Under the pieces are notes generated by a model. That model had not been told where the DNA came from, did no database searches, and saw only the letters and a program-made list of their open reading frames with translations. Position numbers and translations under genes: made by a program. Below are positions 7,847 through 15,642 of a stretch of 22,536 nt of DNA, piece by piece. This DNA is from Pavlovales sp. CCMP2436 (taxonomy: Eukaryota; Haptophyta; Pavlovophyceae; Pavlovales). Each line of letters starts with the position of its first letter. The first letter of the stretch is position 1. The stretch is from the NCBI GenBank assembly GCA_026770615.1, contig MU631372.1, positions 281,158-303,693 of the forward strand. The letters run 5' to 3'.

Positions 7847-8841
7847 TTACGACGCGTCGAGGGTGGCGCCGATGAAGTTCGGGCCGCCCTTGATGTACGC
7901 GAGCAGGTCGCCCACCTGCGCACACCAGAGGCACGACGTGAAGGAGGGGTGTACTATTTTATTTTATGTTTACTCATCACCTTTAAGTGAAGGAGGGGTA
8001 TCACTTTTTTTTTAACAATTACTCCCCCTGCTCATAACAGTTATAAATCGAGGATGATGATTTTATCATCAATGATAATACGGGTGGGGGAAGAAGGGGG
8101 GGGGGCAGCGCACCTGGATCGAGTCGCCCGCGCCGACGCCGAGCCGCTCGACCACTCCCGTGATGGGCGCGGTGACTGTCGTCTCCATCTTCATCGCCTT
8201 TCAAATTTTATTTGCATTATTTATACATATATTGAAAAATACGGGTGGGGTGGGTGGGTGGGGTGGTGGTGGGGGAGGGAGGAGGGCGGGGTTACGGTGC
8301 GTGCCGCAAAATAATTGGTGATTCTAAGATGAAGATTGCGAGGTTGGCTGGGCGTACCGACATGACACAGAGCGGCTGCCACTTCTCCACAGTGTCGCCC
8401 TTGGAGACCTGCGGGGGGGGAGGGGGGAGGGGGCAGTGAGACACTGGCGTAGCATTGGAATAGCTATGAGCACTGGGCCCTACCACCATGCCAGGCATAG
8501 CGAGCAGACGGCAGCGGGCAGTGAGTTCGCAGACAGTGGGATAGCTATTGGGCAAGCAGATAGGTTTGCAGACAGACAGTGTGTGTGTGTGTGTGTGTGT
8601 TGGCGGGGAGGGGCAGTAAGCAGGACAGCATTTGGGCAGCAGACAGTGGGGGAAAGCACGTCAGCCAGTGCGGGGTAGGGGGGAAGGGGGGTACCTTGAG
8701 TCCCACCACCAGGACTGCACTTGACCACTCCCAGCCGAGTGCGAGCAGGCTCGCGGGGCGCACGCCGAGCAGTGCGAGCCTGCTCCGGTCGAGCTGAACG
8801 CGCCAGCGCCCTTGCGAGCCCACCCAGCCGATCAGGCGCAC
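7847..8841 (-). CDS. Biotinyl (biotin carboxyl carrier) domain exons, C-terminal end of a biotin-dependent carboxylase
   Basis: Four phase-0 exons join on the minus strand: a first exon ending ...VVGLK (3' end at 8695, 5' limit uncertain), 8358-8408 (VSKGDTVEKWQPLCVMS), 8114-8197 (starting AMKMETTVTAPITGVV) and 7847-7915 (VGDLLAYIKGG...stop). All three introns have GT donors and AG acceptors. AMKM contains the Lys biotinylated by holocarboxylase synthetase, and the surrounding Gly pattern is that of the domain carrying CO2 between active sites. The ending resembles pyruvate carboxylase. Upstream of VVGLK the frame (open to about 8841) does not read like that enzyme, and the ankyrin gene ends only 25 bp away, so the catalytic part appears missing. 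It may be a truncated gene copy or a stand-alone biotinyl protein. Confidence 0.7.
8242..8297 (+). repeat. G-rich tract inside an intron (quadruplex-capable)
   Basis: Repeated GGGTGGGG/GGGTGGG runs on the plus strand, inside the intron between the two middle exons of the leftward biotinyl gene; the transcript would be C-rich here. More than four G-runs of at least three lie close together. Confidence 0.6.
8578..8602. repeat. GT microsatellite
   Basis: About 11 GT units in the first visible intron of the leftward biotinyl-domain gene. Confidence 0.85.
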
Positions 8842-8866
8842 CCTGCCCGGACGAGGCGCGGCGGCG

Positions 8867-10570
8867 TCAGCTGGGCGGCATGCTGCGGCTGAGCGCGTGC
8901 GCCATCACGAGCGGCCACACGTCGAGCAGCGCGACCTCCTCACCCGCGAAGCACACCTCCCGGACGAGTAGTTGGCCGAGCCGCAGCAGCTCGGCCGCGC
9001 GCGCGCGCACGTGCGCGGGGAAGAGCGCGTGGTTCTCCCGCGACCACGGGGCCGCCGCCACCGCCACCAGGGAAGCGCCCTCGTGCGCCGGGTCGCGCGC
9101 AAGCAGCGCGCGCGCGAGCCCGAACGGTGTGGGCGCACCGTCGCCGCTGCCGTCGCTCGCATGCACGTCCGCCCCGCCCACGAGGAGCTGGCGCACGCGC
9201 GCTGGCGGGAGGAGCTCGAGGTGGTGAAGCTGCGTGCTCCATCGACTCGTCTCAAGCACCCACGCGTGGCAGTCGGCGGGCGCGTCTGTGGGGAGCACTT
9301 CGCGCTGTGCCCCGTAGGCGCAGAGCAGCTGCACCACCTCAAGCCATTCTGTCCCATAACGGAAGGCGGTGAGCCCATCAGTGTCTGTCGCCAGGACGTC
9401 GGCGCCTGCCTCGAGCAGGAGGCGCACGCACTCGGCTCCATGCCCTGCGGCGCTAGCCATCATCAGCACAGTCAAGCCATCTACATCGGCGCAGTTCGCG
9501 TCGGCGCCCGCCTCGAGCAGGAGGCGCGCGCACTCGGCGTGCCCTTCGAAGCTCGCCGCTATCAGCGCAGTGATGCCCCCCGCATCGGCGTGGTTGGCGT
9601 CGGCGCCAGCTGCGAGCAGGGCGCGCACGCACTCGACGTGGTTACAGACGCTCGCCCTCATCAGCGCAGTCACGCCGGACGGATTGGCGTGGTTGGCGTC
9701 GGCGCCGGCCTCGAGCAGGAGCCGCGCGCACGCTGCGTGGCCTCGTCGGCTCGCCCTGATCAGCGCCGTGCCGCCCTGCGCATCGGTGGAGTCCACGTCG
9801 GCGCCAGCTGCGAGCAGGGCGCGCACGCACTCGGCGTGGTTAAAGGCGATCGCCCTCATCAGCGCAGTCACGCCGGACGGATGGGCGTGGTTCGCGTCGG
9901 CGCCCGCCTCGAGCAGGAGGCGCACGCACTCGGCGTGGTTAAAGGCGATCGCCCTCATCAGCGCAGTCACGCCGGACGGATGGGCGTGGTTCGCGTCGGC
10001 GCCCGCCTCGAGCAGGAGGCGCGCGCTCTCAACGTGGCCTCGTTCACTCGCCATCATCAGCGCAGTGTGGCCCTCCGCATCAGCGCGGTTGGCGTCGGCG
10101 CCGGCCTCGATCAGGAGGCGCGCGCACTCGGCATGGCCTTGGAAGCTCGCATCCATCAGCGCAGTCACGCCATTATCATCGGCATGGTTCACGTTGGCGC
10201 CAGCTGTGAGCAGGAGGCGCGCGCAGTCTGCTTGGCCAGTGTCGCTCGCCGCCCTCAACGCAGTGCTGCCTTGCTCGTCGATGAAGTGCACATCGGTGCC
10301 GGCCTCGAGCAGGGCTCGCACACGGCCCACGTCCCCAGCTTCGCACGCCTCGATGAGCGCCATCGCGGGCCCGGCGTCGCCGAGCAGGGCAACGCAACAC
10401 GAGAGACCACAGAGGAGGCAGTACTTCGCACTTTTAAACTCGGCGGTCGCTAGTCTTAACTCGGTTGCAACCTTGGTAGCAACGCATTGCTGGCTCGCGG
10501 CAAGTGCCCCTCTCACGCTCACTGCCATACATGCGCATCCTCGTGACGCGCACGCGCGGGTGTAGTCCAT
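8867..10570 (-). CDS. Ankyrin-repeat protein
   Basis: Up to 567 aa. About 11 ankyrin repeats of 33 aa follow one another, with the unit pattern DxxGxTALMxASxxGHxECxRLLLEAGADxN, from residue ~70 to ~400. Ankyrin repeats form helix-loop-helix stacks for protein binding. After them comes a region with PWSRENHALFPAHVRARAAE and VALLDVWPLVMAHAL, a tail I recall from haptophyte ankyrin proteins. The first Met inside the conserved part is at 10363 (MALIEACEAG); the upstream 69 residues are Cys-rich and may be 5' leader, so the start is uncertain. Two adjacent repeats are essentially identical at DNA level. The stop lies 25 bp before the open frame of the biotinyl-domain exons on the same strand. Confidence 0.85.
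   Translation of the reverse strand: MDYTRACASRGCACMAVSVRGALAASQQCVATKVATELRLATAEFKSAKYCLLCGLSCCVALLGDAGPAMALIEACEAGDVGRVRALLEAGTDVHFIDEQGSTALRAASDTGQADCARLLLTAGANVNHADDNGVTALMDASFQGHAECARLLIEAGADANRADAEGHTALMMASERGHVESARLLLEAGADANHAHPSGVTALMRAIAFNHAECVRLLLEAGADANHAHPSGVTALMRAIAFNHAECVRALLAAGADVDSTDAQGGTALIRASRRGHAACARLLLEAGADANHANPSGVTALMRASVCNHVECVRALLAAGADANHADAGGITALIAASFEGHAECARLLLEAGADANCADVDGLTVLMMASAAGHGAECVRLLLEAGADVLATDTDGLTAFRYGTEWLEVVQLLCAYGAQREVLPTDAPADCHAWVLETSRWSTQLHHLELLPPARVRQLLVGGADVHASDGSGDGAPTPFGLARALLARDPAHEGASLVAVAAAPWSRENHALFPAHVRARAAELLRLGQLLVREVCFAGEEVALLDVWPLVMAHALSRSMPPS
9821..10018. repeat. 99-bp tandem duplication inside the ankyrin gene
   Basis: Two consecutive 99-bp copies, each encoding a repeat that starts HPSGVTALMRAIAFNHAECV, are nearly identical in nucleotides, including synonymous positions, while other repeats differ. 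This indicates recent unit duplication or conversion. Confidence 0.85.
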
Positions 10571-10901
10571 ACATCCCTAGCACTCAATGAGCGGGCGACT
10601 CAAACGGTACGTGCACCGCCAAAAACAAAATCGCGGAACAACAGCGCGCAATTTGACAACAGCAACAGCAACAAGAGCAACAATAGAAACAGCAAAAACT
10701 GCACCAACAATCCGTTGGTGCAGTTAAAAAAAATCGAGTTCCGTTTTTTTAATTTATTCCTATTATTATTGAGGCCTCCGGCGGCGATGTTGCGCGAGCC
10801 GAGATTATTACTGAGTTCTGGAAGCCAGGCTGCCGCCGAGGAGCGTCTCCGTCCGTCAACCGCACGACCGCCGTGGTTCGCGATTCTTTTAAATATGTGG
10901 T
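10571..10901. other. Intergenic region with CAA-rich tract and small hairpin
   Basis: 5' flank of the leftward ankyrin gene. It holds an AAC/AGC-rich microsatellite (about 10655-10697) and a hairpin ACTGCACCAAC-AATCC-GTTGGTGCAGT near 10698-10724. Low-complexity ORFs here are not credible genes. Confidence 0.6.
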
Positions 10902-11058
10902 AATTGTTGTAATATGTGCAGAGACGCGGCGGCGCGATGCGACGAGTAAGGTTCGTGACAGAGAGACGACGTGGGAGGTAAAATAAGCGCATGAGACAAT
11001 CGATGCGCTGACCCTTCCATGTCATGTCCGAACGCCTTCGGACTGCAAATTGGGGGAG
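10902..11058 (+). mobile_element. SINE-like dispersed repeat, copy B
   Basis: Homologous over its whole length to 3804-3961, in opposite orientation. It contains the hairpin GTCCGAA-CGCC-TTCGGAC (11026-11043), a perfect 7-bp stem. It is followed by a short A-rich stretch in which the LINE-like copy at 11074 appears to have inserted. Confidence 0.6.
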
Positions 11059-11073
11059 TTAAAAGAACTATCG

Positions 11074-11180
11074 CAGCCGCCTAAGGCACGCAGCAGGCAA
11101 TGGGCGACGCAGCACTTAGACCAGCACACCTTTCATGACAGTCAGATGCCAGCTTGAATCCCTGCCAGTAAAATTTATTA
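11074..11180 (+). mobile_element. LINE-like 3' end, copy 3 (about 107 bp)
   Basis: Runs from the GCAGCCGCCTAAGGCACG region to CAGATGCCAGCTTGAATCCC. Imperfect flanking repeats AAAAGAACTATCG (11061-11073) and AAAAAACCTATCG (11181-11193), 11 of 13 matching, fit a diverged target-site duplication. Confidence 0.65.
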
Positions 11181-11213
11181 AAAAAACCTATCGAGGTGAT
11201 AAATTATAATGAC

Positions 11214-11381
11214 ACAGGGGATCGCAGGCAATAAGAACGGCGGCTTTTAGGCTGAGGCTGAGTTTTCTAGCAAATTACATACAAACATTGGTTAACTTTT
11301 GGTTTAATTTACGATTGAAGGGCTAAAAACCGAGGCTCAGTTTCTTAATACGACGGGTTCTTAGTGCCTGCGATCCCCTGT
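11214..11381. mobile_element. MITE-like element 2 (25-bp TIRs)
   Basis: The left end starts ACAGGGGATCGCAGGCA and the right end is its inverse, matching over 25 bp with one mismatch. The interior shares TTTTCTAGCAAATTACATAC and the GAGGCTCAGTTTCTTA motif with the element at 3989-4135. No ORF is present; it is non-autonomous. Confidence 0.75.
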
Positions 11382-11442
11382 ATAAGAATGTAAATATAAA
11401 TTTCTTCGCCATCCTGAAACGGCCGGATCGCGCTGCCCGCTC

Positions 11443-11469
11443 GCGAGGCAGCCCGATGGGCTGCCTCGC
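11443..11469. other. Perfect 12-bp stem hairpin
   Basis: GCGAGGCAGCCC and GGGCTGCCTCGC separated by GAT. It is isolated and of unknown role. Sequence to 11609 contains no recognisable gene. Confidence 0.7.
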
Positions 11470-11609
11470 AAAGCTGTTGTACGCACTGCTATCGGCCACC
11501 TCCATCACGGACGCTTCATCTACTACCTCATCCACCGCGCCTCCGCGCGGTTGCTCGCGCCATGCGCGCGCGAACAAGTTCATGGGATTCCAAACCCAAA
11601 ACCGCCATC

Positions 11610-12114
11610 NNNNNNNNNNNNNNNNNNNNNNNNNNNNNNNNNNNNNNNNNNNNNNNNNNNNNNNNNNNNNNNNNNNNNNNNNNNNNNNNNNNNNNNNNNN
11701 NNNNNNNNNNNNNNNNNNNNNNNNNNNNNNNNNNNNNNNNNNNNNNNNNNNNNNNNNNNNNNNNNNNNNNNNNNNNNNNNNNNNNNNNNNNNNNNNNNNN
11801 NNNNNNNNNNNNNNNNNNNNNNNNNNNNNNNNNNNNNNNNNNNNNNNNNNNNNNNNNNNNNNNNNNNNNNNNNNNNNNNNNNNNNNNNNNNNNNNNNNNN
11901 NNNNNNNNNNNNNNNNNNNNNNNNNNNNNNNNNNNNNNNNNNNNNNNNNNNNNNNNNNNNNNNNNNNNNNNNNNNNNNNNNNNNNNNNNNNNNNNNNNNN
12001 NNNNNNNNNNNNNNNNNNNNNNNNNNNNNNNNNNNNNNNNNNNNNNNNNNNNNNNNNNNNNNNNNNNNNNNNNNNNNNNNNNNNNNNNNNNNNNNNNNNN
12101 NNNNNNNNNNNNNN
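11610..12114. other. Assembly gap (505 N)
   Basis: Run of N. Reading frames that span it are artefacts. Confidence 1.
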
Positions 12115-12480
12115 CTCCAGCGCTTTGTTTCTGGCTTCCTCACCATCCACCACTTCTACCAGCTCCCCACTTCGGCGTAGCGCGTAGGAGCCTGCGTCGG
12201 AGCGCTAAGATCAGCCTGACTTGAAGTTGAACTTGAAACGTACCGCCAGCACCCCCCTACATTAATATAAGAATGACGTACACTATGCGCAGCTCGCGAG
12301 CCCCTTTGACGAGGGCGGCTGGTATCTTTTTCCCACAGCCACGATTCCCAACAAGGGTTTCCTAGCCGACCGGACAGGGCGACTCAATAAACGCTGGTTT
12401 ATTTTAGAGCAATATTCACAAAAAATTGAAGTTCCCAACACATGTGTATGATGTATAGCTGGGTTTCGTGTCACGGGTGG
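12115..12480. other. Upstream region of the CDP-diacylglycerol synthase gene
   Basis: Intergenic sequence between the gap and the preferred start codon at 12481. No promoter motif or other gene was recognised. Confidence 0.4.
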
Positions 12481-14667
12481 ATGGCGGGGTCATTAAGACG
12501 AGCCGGGTGCAGAGCCGGCGGGAGAGGGCGATGGTTGCTCGCCGTCATCGCGCTCTCCTCGGTGGGCGGGGCGTGCGGACTGCTGCACGCGCCGGCGCTC
12601 ACTGGCCGCCTCGCGCGCCCCACCGCCGCGCCGCGCGCGCACCTGCGCGCGGCCTGCGTGCGCGTCCATTTGGCCGGCGTGCGCGCGCCGCTCCCGCGCG
12701 CACCAGACGCACGCCGCGCGTCGGTGCGCGCGGTGGCGCTCCCGCTCGCGAGTGCATCGGTGCGGCAAGCGATTCTACCCGCCGTGTGGGTGGTGTGCGG
12801 CTGCGTGCTGGGCATGTTGCCGTCGTCCGCCGCCTTCCTGCCCGGCCGCCGCTCACAGGACAAGCTCCTCGCACGCACATTCACCGGCTGCGCACTTGGG
12901 CTAGTGGTTTCGTGCTGGATCTTCTCGTCGCCGGCGTTGTACGTTGCCGTCTTCTGCCTGATGGGCGTGCTCGCGCAGCAGGAGTACTTCCAGATGGCGC
13001 AGGGGCGCGGCCTCTTCCCCGCGCGCAGGCTCTCTATGCTCGGCTCCGTCCTGATGTACATCGCGGCCGCGGACGGGCGGCGCGGCGTGATCGACGCGGC
13101 GCTACCGCTCGTTGGAATATACACGACTATGTACCTGCTCACGCGCCCAACGCCCGAGCCCACCCTCGACGACGTGACCAGCACGTTCATGGGCGTCTAC
13201 TACCTCGGCTTCCTGCCCTCCTTCTGGGTGCGCCTGCGCGGACTCGCAGTGGAGGGCGCGCCGTCCTTCGCCTTCCAGTGGTGGCCGGCTGGGCTGGGCC
13301 CGGGCCTCTTCACGCACGGCGCGGTGATCACGTGGTGGACGTTCCTCTCGATCGTGTGCTCCGACATCGGCGCGTACTTCGTGGGCAAGGGCTTCGGCTC
13401 CACCAAGCTCATCTCGTCCGTCTCGCCCAACAAGACACTCGAGGGCGCACTCGGCGGCATGGCGGCGGCGGTGCTCAGCTCGCTGCTCGGCGCCTACCTG
13501 ATGCGCTGGCCCAGCTGGTGGCTCTCGGGCGCCTTGCACGGCGTGATCGCCTCGGTGTCTGCGCTTGTGGGCGACCTGACCATCAGCATGTTCAAGCGCT
13601 CCTCCGGCGTCAAGGTGGTCTATTCTTATTATGTCGTCAATTTATATTACTTTTCATTTTTCACTTTTTTGGACATTTTCAGGGCAGGCGTCAAGGCGAG
13701 TGGCGAGCCCGAGTCCTGGGCCTACCCCCCCTACCCCCCTACCCCCCTCCCCCCCTACCCCCCCCGCCCCCTTCTTCACTCCGTAGCCCCCTCGCTCACT
13801 AGCCCCTCGACTCACAAATCCCCTCGCCCCCCAGCTACATGCCCCATCGCCCCACACACCCAATATGCCCCATACGCCTTGAGTCTGAGCGCGTGTCCTT
13901 TCCTCCTCTCCTCCTTCTCTGTGCCCCTTCCTCCTCCTCTCCGCCTCTGTGCCGGCGCAGGACTTGGGCAAGCTCACGCACACACACGCACACTCACTCA
14001 CACACACACACACACTCATTCACTCATTCACACACTCACTCACTCACACACACACACACACACACTCATTCACACACTCTCTCTCACATACACACACACA
14101 CACACGCACACACACTCACGCACACTCACTCACGCACACGCACTCACACACACACACTCTCGCACACGCACACGCACACTCACTCACACACGCTCACTCA
14201 CACACACACTCTCTCGCACACACACACGCACACTCACTCACACACGCTCACTCTCACACACACACACACTCGCACACACACACGCACACTCACTCACACG
14301 CACTTACTCACTCACACACTCTCTCGCACACACACACACGCACACTCACTCACACACACTCACTCACTCACACACTCTCTCGCACGCACACACACCCACA
14401 CTCACTCACACACACTCACTCACTCACACACTCTCTCTCTCACACACACACGCACACGCACGCACACACACACACACACACACGCACGCACGCACACGCA
14501 CGCACACACACGCACACACACACACACGCACTCACACACGCACACAGGACACGGGCAAGCTCCTGCCGGGCCACGGTGGCCTGCTCGACCGCGTGGACAG
14601 CTTCCTGCTCGCCGCCGCGCCCATCTACTTCTACGTCAAATACGCGCTGCCGCTCTTCCCGCGCTAA
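12481..14667 (+). CDS. CDP-diacylglycerol synthase (phosphatidate cytidylyltransferase), plastid-type
   Basis: Makes CDP-diacylglycerol from phosphatidate and CTP for phosphatidylglycerol synthesis. Exons are 12481-13614 and 14548-14667 (phase 0), giving 417 aa. The intron splits the family signature: SMFKRSSGVK ends exon 1 and DTGKLLPGHGGLLDRVD opens exon 2, a full match to the conserved S-x-x-K-R-x4-K-D...HGG-x2-D-R-x-D pattern with its metal-binding Asp residues. Several hydrophobic membrane segments precede it. MAGSLRRAGCRAGGRGRWLL followed by a hydrophobic stretch ending GGACG and a long Arg/Ala-rich region resembles a signal peptide plus transit peptide, so the Met at 12481 is preferred over 12442. 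Without splicing the frame would run through Thr/His simple repeat, which is not plausible protein. Confidence 0.88.
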   Translation: MAGSLRRAGCRAGGRGRWLLAVIALSSVGGACGLLHAPALTGRLARPTAAPRAHLRAACVRVHLAGVRAPLPRAPDARRASVRAVALPLASASVRQAILPAVWVVCGCVLGMLPSSAAFLPGRRSQDKLLARTFTGCALGLVVSCWIFSSPALYVAVFCLMGVLAQQEYFQMAQGRGLFPARRLSMLGSVLMYIAAADGRRGVIDAALPLVGIYTTMYLLTRPTPEPTLDDVTSTFMGVYYLGFLPSFWVRLRGLAVEGAPSFAFQWWPAGLGPGLFTHGAVITWWTFLSIVCSDIGAYFVGKGFGSTKLISSVSPNKTLEGALGGMAAAVLSSLLGAYLMRWPSWWLSGALHGVIASVSALVGDLTISMFKRSSGVKVVYSYYVVNLYYFSFFTFLDIFRAGVKASGEPESWAYPPYPPTPLPPYPPRPLLHSVAPSLTSPSTHKSPRPPATCPIAPHTQYAPYALSLSACPFLLSSFSVPLPPPLRLCAGAGLGQAHAHTRTLTHTHTHTHSLIHTLTHSHTHTHTLIHTLSLTYTHTHTHTHSRTLTHAHALTHTHSRTRTRTLTHTRSLTHTLSRTHTRTLTHTRSLSHTHTLAHTHAHSLTRTYSLTHSLAHTHTHTHSHTLTHSHTLSHAHTPTLTHTHSLTHTLSLSHTHAHARTHTHTHTHARTRTHTHAHTHTRTHTRTQDTGKLLPGHGGLLDRVDSFLLAAAPIYFYVKYALPLFPR
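13615..13686 (+). mobile_element. Introner-like AT-rich insertion at the intron donor
   Basis: 72 bp of AT-rich sequence starting GTGGTC and containing a T-rich tract then ACATTTTCAG. It lies between two copies of GGCGTCAAG (13606-13614 and 13687-13695). The second copy is followed by GCGAGT, a possible older GC-type donor. Confidence 0.5.
13973..14546 (+). repeat. Large CA/CT microsatellite in an intron
   Basis: About 575 bp almost entirely of CA repeats broken up by CACT, CGCA and CTCT interruptions, with higher-order units such as ACACGCACACTCACTC repeated many times. It abuts the AG acceptor of exon 2. Confidence 0.95.
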
Positions 14668-15302
14668 GACACTGACCGAGCTGAGCCACTGGAGAGGGCG
14701 CTGGGCCGGGAATGATACCGGCGAGCAGTAGCCCGCTCGCATGTTGGTGATGCTGCTGTGCGCTCTATCGCAATGCACACCAGCCTAGATCATTGTTAAT
14801 ATTCTTTAATAACGATAGAGGGGCAGCCGCCATACAACCAGGTCAGAGATAAAGATTAGATTTGCCAAGATTTTACCCTAGTTTAGGTTAAAATGATTAT
14901 GCTATGCTAGTTAAATGATGCCGCTTCTACCGTTTGGGGCGCAGTTTCTGCGTCCAGGTGGCCCCGGGTGTCAGCGTCTGAGCATCACTCCGTTGAGTTT
15001 CAGCCTCACCTTGCGGTGATACCAAAACGCCGACTGAGCTCCGAAGCAGGCGATTTCGGTTCGGGTTCACTAGTTGCTCCTGCAATACTAGAGGGCCAGC
15101 CGACATGCATGCTGCTGGCTTCGCTCGACAATTGTTAATAACCGACGGCGTTGAGATACGCGGGCGGAATAAAGAACACAATACATTATTGCGCCGAACG
15201 TACGGCGCCGAGCTACACGGGCAGTTCTTAGTTTACTTATTGGACCGAGACTGATGACAGATATCGGTATCATTAAATTATACTATTCCAACCGTATATA
15301 TT
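14668..15302. other. Intergenic region with short inverted repeats
   Basis: 3' flank of the CDP-diacylglycerol synthase gene. Near-palindromes ATTTTACCCTAGTTTAGGTTAAAAT (in part; about 14872-14896) and ATTGTTAATA...TTTAATAACGAT (about 14793-14815) are visible. No credible ORF or tRNA was found. Confidence 0.5.
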
Positions 15303-15312
15303 ATATATGCGA

Positions 15313-15416
15313 GCCAGCGCAGCCGACTAAGGCACGCAGCAGGCATCGGGCGACGCAGCGCTCAGACCAGCACAACATTCAGAACATTCAGACGCCAGCT
15401 TGAATTACTATCATAA
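15313..15416 (+). mobile_element. LINE-like 3' end, copy 4 (104 bp)
   Basis: Contains GCAGCCGACTAAGGCACGCA through GACGCCAGCTTGAATTACTA and TCATAA. It is flanked by a perfect 10-bp direct repeat ATATATGCGA (15303-15312 and 15417-15426), a clean target-site duplication. Confidence 0.85.
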
Positions 15417-15483
15417 ATATATGCGATGCGGAGGAGTGGTGTCAACACTCTCAGCATCATGCACTGCGTATATATATATAATA

Positions 15484-15553
15484 TTTATTCCGCTCGAGTC
15501 CTCTCATCGTCGTCGGTTCATAACGACGTCACTTTCGCAAGTGAATCCGCTGT
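15484..15553. repeat. Dispersed direct repeat, copy 1
   Basis: TTTATTCCGCTCGAG...CATCGTCGTCGGTTCATAACGACGTCACT...GTGAATCCGCTGT, about 70 bp. It matches 17148-17214 in the same orientation; the second copy lacks one CGT/CTC triplet and has a few substitutions. Confidence 0.8.
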
Positions 15554-15642
15554 TTATATTATGACATTGCCATCTGTTAGAGCAGAAGAAAGTGAGACTA
15601 GCTGCTCGAACTGTATCAAGCATTCAAGCTAAGCCTAGTTAC

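Noticed and set aside
8972..10565. Long plus-strand frames opposite the ankyrin gene
   Set aside because: They are antisense shadows of a GC-rich repetitive gene; their periodicity follows the 99-bp ankyrin unit.
10600..11025. Leftward 141-aa frame upstream of the ankyrin gene
   Set aside because: It runs through a CAA-rich microsatellite and a dispersed repeat; the poly-Leu stretch is microsatellite-coded.
11323..12224. ORFs spanning the run of N
   Set aside because: They are open only because unknown codons were translated as X.
13615..14547. Unspliced reading frame of the CDP-diacylglycerol synthase through the CA array, and parallel Thr/His-rich frames
   Set aside because: The family signature reads through only when the intron is removed; the CA array gives long open frames in all plus-strand phases.
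14927..15181. Possible tRNA or structured RNA (TTCGGTTCGGGTTCAC segment)
   Set aside because: No acceptor, D-arm and anticodon arrangement could be fitted around it.
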